A stretch of 7,806 nt of DNA from Actinomycetota bacterium (GTDB taxonomy: Bacteria; Actinomycetota; Thermoleophilia; Gaiellales; Gaiellaceae). Positions 5,860 through 7,806 of this stretch are shown in pieces. The stretch is from positions 1 through 7,806 of the forward strand of contig VAYE01000203.1 in the NCBI GenBank assembly GCA_005883235.1. Reading direction: 5' to 3'. Below the pieces are notes generated by a model, which ran no database searches, was not told the DNA's origin, and saw nothing but the letters and a program-made list of their open reading frames with translations. The translations under genes and the position numbers were made by a program. Within the stretch, counting starts at the first letter, position 1. The number at the start of each line of letters is the position of its first letter.

Positions 5860-6755
5860 GGTCGACCGGCGGGACGGCTCTTCCCCAGCGAGCGCGCCCA
5901 CCCCCAGACGAAGCCGGCGCTGTTCGACAGGTGCCAGAGCACGAGCAGGGCCTCGAGGCCGAGCCGCCTCGTGCCGCGATCGTGCGCGATCGGCGCCTGC
6001 GCGAGCGCGACGTAGAACGACGGCTCGATCGGAACGGGCCGGCGCCGGCGTCGCTGCGCCCGGTGGTAGCGGAAGGCGCCGCGCCCGTAGGCGAAGTGGA
6101 GGCGTACGAAGCCGGCGAGCGAGAGGTCGTGCGCGTGCTCGACGACCGCCCGCGGCTCGTACGACATCGGGAAGCCGCGCTCGACCCAGCGAGAGCAGAA
6201 GTCCCGGTCCTCCGCGGTCCGGAAGGCCGGATCGAAGCCGCCGATCTCGCGTAATCCGTCGACGGGGACTGCGAGATTGTTCGTGGTGAACCAGCGCCGG
6301 CCCGTGGGCCCCTCGTTGTTCTGCCGGTAGCCGACGTCGATGACGAGCTGGGCGGCGGTCGAGTACGGGTTCTGCGGCAGCGCGTTCACGGTGCGCCCGC
6401 CGGTCGCTTGGGTCGGCGACGCGACGAACCGGTCGGCAAGCCGCCGCAGCCAGTCGGGGCGCGGGCGGCAGTCGTCGTCCGTAAAGGCGACGAGCTCGCC
6501 CTGGGCCCGCGCGACACCGGCGTTTCGCGCCGCCGCGGGACCCGAGCGCGCCTGCGTGACGAGCTCGAGATTCATCCGCGGGCGCAGCAGATCGACCACA
6601 GGATCCAGGGTCGAGCGGCCGCCGTCGTCGACGACGATCACCTCGTAGCGCTCGCGCGCGTACTCGAGTCCGGCGAGGCTCTCGAGGCAGCTTCGGAGCG
6701 CCGCCGGGCGGTCGTAGGTCGGGACGACGATCGAGCAGTGCGGAAGCTCCGCCAT
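5856..6755 (-). CDS. family 2 glycosyltransferase (GT-A fold)
   Basis: This cytosolic enzyme transfers a sugar from a nucleotide donor to a growing glycan or lipid-linked acceptor. The 299 residues begin with the GT2 signature SIVVPTYDRPAALRSCLESL (8-27). VIVVDDGG (39-46) is the nucleotide-binding Asp pair, SGPAAARNAGVARAQGELVAF leads to the DXD-type metal site TDDDC (92-96), and GGFDPAFRTAEDRDF (172-186) carries the catalytic ED motif with EHAHD after it. The Arg-rich stretch at 234-239 and hydrophobic C-terminus suggest membrane association without a clear membrane anchor. I chose ATG 6755, 8 nt after the upstream stop. The in-frame GTG at 6767 overlaps that stop as GTGA, gives four more residues and is equally possible. 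Upstream extension of the open frame is shadow of the neighbouring gene. The stop overlaps the MFS ATG. Family sure, substrate unknown. Confidence 0.92.
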   Translation of the reverse strand: MAELPHCSIVVPTYDRPAALRSCLESLAGLEYARERYEVIVVDDGGRSTLDPVVDLLRPRMNLELVTQARSGPAAARNAGVARAQGELVAFTDDDCRPRPDWLRRLADRFVASPTQATGGRTVNALPQNPYSTAAQLVIDVGYRQNNEGPTGRRWFTTNNLAVPVDGLREIGGFDPAFRTAEDRDFCSRWVERGFPMSYEPRAVVEHAHDLSLAGFVRLHFAYGRGAFRYHRAQRRRRRPVPIEPSFYVALAQAPIAHDRGTRRLGLEALLVLWHLSNSAGFVWGWARSLGKSRPAGRP

Positions 6756-6763
6756 CGGCCGGC

Positions 6764-7732
6764 TCACTGCTCGGGGACGGGCGTGATCGGGTCGCCGCGA
6801 CGGACGTGGGGCATCCGATGCAGCTCCATCTCGCCGATCAAGCGGGGAGCGCGACCGGGTCCCGCGAGGTAGCCGGCGAGCTCGCCGAGCGCACTCACGG
6901 TGAGGCCGATCGCAAGCGCGGGCACGATGCGCGGGAGCAGCTCGGAGGAGCGGTGCGTCCGCCGGATGTCGCGGAACACTCGACGGCCCCGGATGAGCGG
7001 GATCAACGGCGACCCGCCCGCGTAGAGAGCTCGTCGCCACCGCGGCCAACCCACCGAGCGCGCGCCGGCGTACGCGCGTCCCGCCGCAGCGCGCTCGAGG
7101 AACCATGAGGAAAGGCGCGAGACGTTCACGTGGAAGGTCCTCGCGCGCGGCTCGAGATAGAAGCGGCCGCCGCGCGCCCGGAGCGCCTCGTTGATTCCGT
7201 CCGAGTAGCGCAGGAGCTCGGCCAGCTGCTCGCCGCAGTCCACGAGCAGGGCGCGCTTGAACGAGCCGTTGTGCGTCGGGATGTCGGTGACGACGCCCGC
7301 CGGGCAGGGGTCGGCCCAGGCGCCGTAGTCGAGGTAGAGATTCGTCCAGCTCGCCATCGTCTTCGGGTTTCCGTTGCAGATCACCAGCCCGACCCCGGCC
7401 CACGGCTCGCGATGCGCCTCGATGAGCGCCTCGAGCGCCTTCGCGGCCGGGAACGAATGGGTCTCGCCGAGCAGGACGGCGGGAGCCGAGGCGGAGCGGA
7501 TTCCGGCGGCGCGCAGGCGGGGGAGGTCGATCGCCTCGCCTTCGGCCTCCACGACGCGGACCGCGCCCAACCCGGCACAGGCGGCCTCGTCGAGCGCGAG
7601 CTCTCGCGCCGACGGGGTGACGACGACGAGCTCCAGCCGGTCCCGGGCCGTCTGCGCGCTCAGGTGCCCCACGGTCTGCCGGATCGTCTCGAAGCGGTCC
7701 GCGACGAGGATCACGCTGAGCTCGATCGTCAC
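6764..7732 (-). CDS. GT2-like glycosyltransferase family protein lacking the usual DXD motif
   Basis: The 322 residues have a GT-A-like layout: IELSVILVADRFETIRQTVGHL (3-24) in the position of the GT2 start motif, LELVVVTPS (33-41), and RAAGIRSASAPAVLLGETHSFP (74-95). Here the family normally has DDD or DXD, but the sequence is GETHS. DIPTHNGSFKRALL (150-163) resembles the acceptor-side strand, and SDGINEALRARG (177-188) sits where the ED motif is expected. A basic, aromatic stretch (VGWPRWRRALYAGGSPLIPLIRGRR) and a hydrophobic segment (ELLPRIVPALAIGLTVSALGELAGYLAG) suggest membrane contact. It may be an active variant using Glu90 and His92 or an accessory protein without transferase activity; the sequence cannot decide. 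The GTG start overlaps the stop of the partial gene upstream (GTGA), and the GT2 gene follows by 8 nt, so it is mid-operon. Confidence 0.8.
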   Translation of the reverse strand: MTIELSVILVADRFETIRQTVGHLSAQTARDRLELVVVTPSARELALDEAACAGLGAVRVVEAEGEAIDLPRLRAAGIRSASAPAVLLGETHSFPAAKALEALIEAHREPWAGVGLVICNGNPKTMASWTNLYLDYGAWADPCPAGVVTDIPTHNGSFKRALLVDCGEQLAELLRYSDGINEALRARGGRFYLEPRARTFHVNVSRLSSWFLERAAAGRAYAGARSVGWPRWRRALYAGGSPLIPLIRGRRVFRDIRRTHRSSELLPRIVPALAIGLTVSALGELAGYLAGPGRAPRLIGEMELHRMPHVRRGDPITPVPEQ

Positions 7733-7806
7733 GCGGCCGCCCCGACGCGAACGGAGGCGCCGGAGTCGGCGGACTCCGCGGCGGCCAGGGCGATCTCGAG
7801 CGCCGC
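7729..7806 (-). CDS. C-terminal end of an upstream gene, possibly a Gfo/Idh/MocA-type oxidoreductase
   Basis: An open minus-strand frame enters from the right edge and ends at the TGA at 7731-7729, overlapping the next gene's GTG (GTGA). The 25 visible residues read EIALAAAESADSGASVRV in their core. This helix-plus-tail resembles the C-terminus of NAD-dependent sugar oxidoreductases of the Gfo/Idh/MocA family, which often end in a similar ALAAYESA..G..V pattern. That identification rests on a very short match and is tentative; that a coding region ends here is better supported. Confidence 0.5.
   Translation of the reverse strand, partial: AALEIALAAAESADSGASVRVGAAA

Noticed and set aside
4399..5901. 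500-aa minus-strand open frame
   Set aside because: Only its early part (from ATG 5859 to about 5540) is the real MFS N-terminus. The remainder is Arg/Pro-rich out-of-frame sequence opposite to or beside the true transporter frame.
6756..7403. N-terminal extension of the GT2 gene to 7403 (515 aa)
   Set aside because: The extra sequence is Arg/Pro-rich and lies out of frame within the upstream GT2-like gene. The GT2 signature starts at residue 8 from ATG 6755.
1..7806. CRISPR array, insertion sequence, toxin-antitoxin or phage-defence module
   Set aside because: No regularly spaced repeats, transposase motifs, terminal inverted repeats or defence-type domains were found on either strand.

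Overview
The window is very GC-rich, densely packed bacterial DNA. Third codon positions are almost all G or C, GTG starts are common, and several genes overlap by 4 bp. A NIF3-type protein coupled to an RNase HI resembles the actinobacterial NIF3 / zinc-ribbon / RNase HI neighbourhood (Rv2230c-Rv2228c in Mycobacterium tuberculosis). Promoter-like sequences that appear to sit directly on start codons also fit a high-GC actinobacterium. A Thermoleophilia-like lineage is my guess, not something the sequence proves.

Layout. (1) Bases 1-1312 (+): an aldehyde dehydrogenase whose N-terminus lies off the left edge. (2) Bases 1313-1456: a short convergent spacer with three hairpins and a promoter-like sequence. 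(3) Bases 1457-3123 (-): a two-gene unit, an unrecognised 119-aa protein followed after 11 nt by a GT-B (UGT/MGT-like) glycosyltransferase. (4) Bases 3177-3895 (+): a stand-alone YqfO/NIF3-insert (PII/CutA-like) protein, translationally coupled (GTGA) to an RNase HI. (5) Bases 3909-3982 (+): tRNA-Gly(GCC). (6) Bases 4031-4525 (+): an exported AMIN-like-domain protein with a good promoter but no ordinary start codon. (7) Bases 7806-4470 (-): a tightly coupled operon. It contains the C-terminal tail of an upstream gene (resembling Gfo/Idh/MocA oxidoreductases), a GT2-like protein without the usual DXD motif, a canonical GT2 glycosyltransferase, and an MFS transporter. The MFS gene is broken by an internal deletion plus frameshift and overlaps the 3' end of the AMIN-like gene tail to tail.

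How they may work together. The right-hand operon looks like a fragment of a sugar-transfer locus (cell-surface glycan or glycosylated metabolite), with a sugar-nucleotide-type oxidoreductase candidate, two glycosyltransferases and a transporter. The left-hand GT1-like enzyme probably glycosylates a small molecule, and its small acidic partner is the least explained gene here. The middle block is mostly housekeeping. I see no CRISPR array, insertion sequence, phage module or defence system. The most unusual points are the missing start codon of the AMIN-like gene, the MFS lesion, the atypical GT2-like protein, the stand-alone NIF3 insert domain coupled to RNase HI, and the uncharacterised partner of the GT1.
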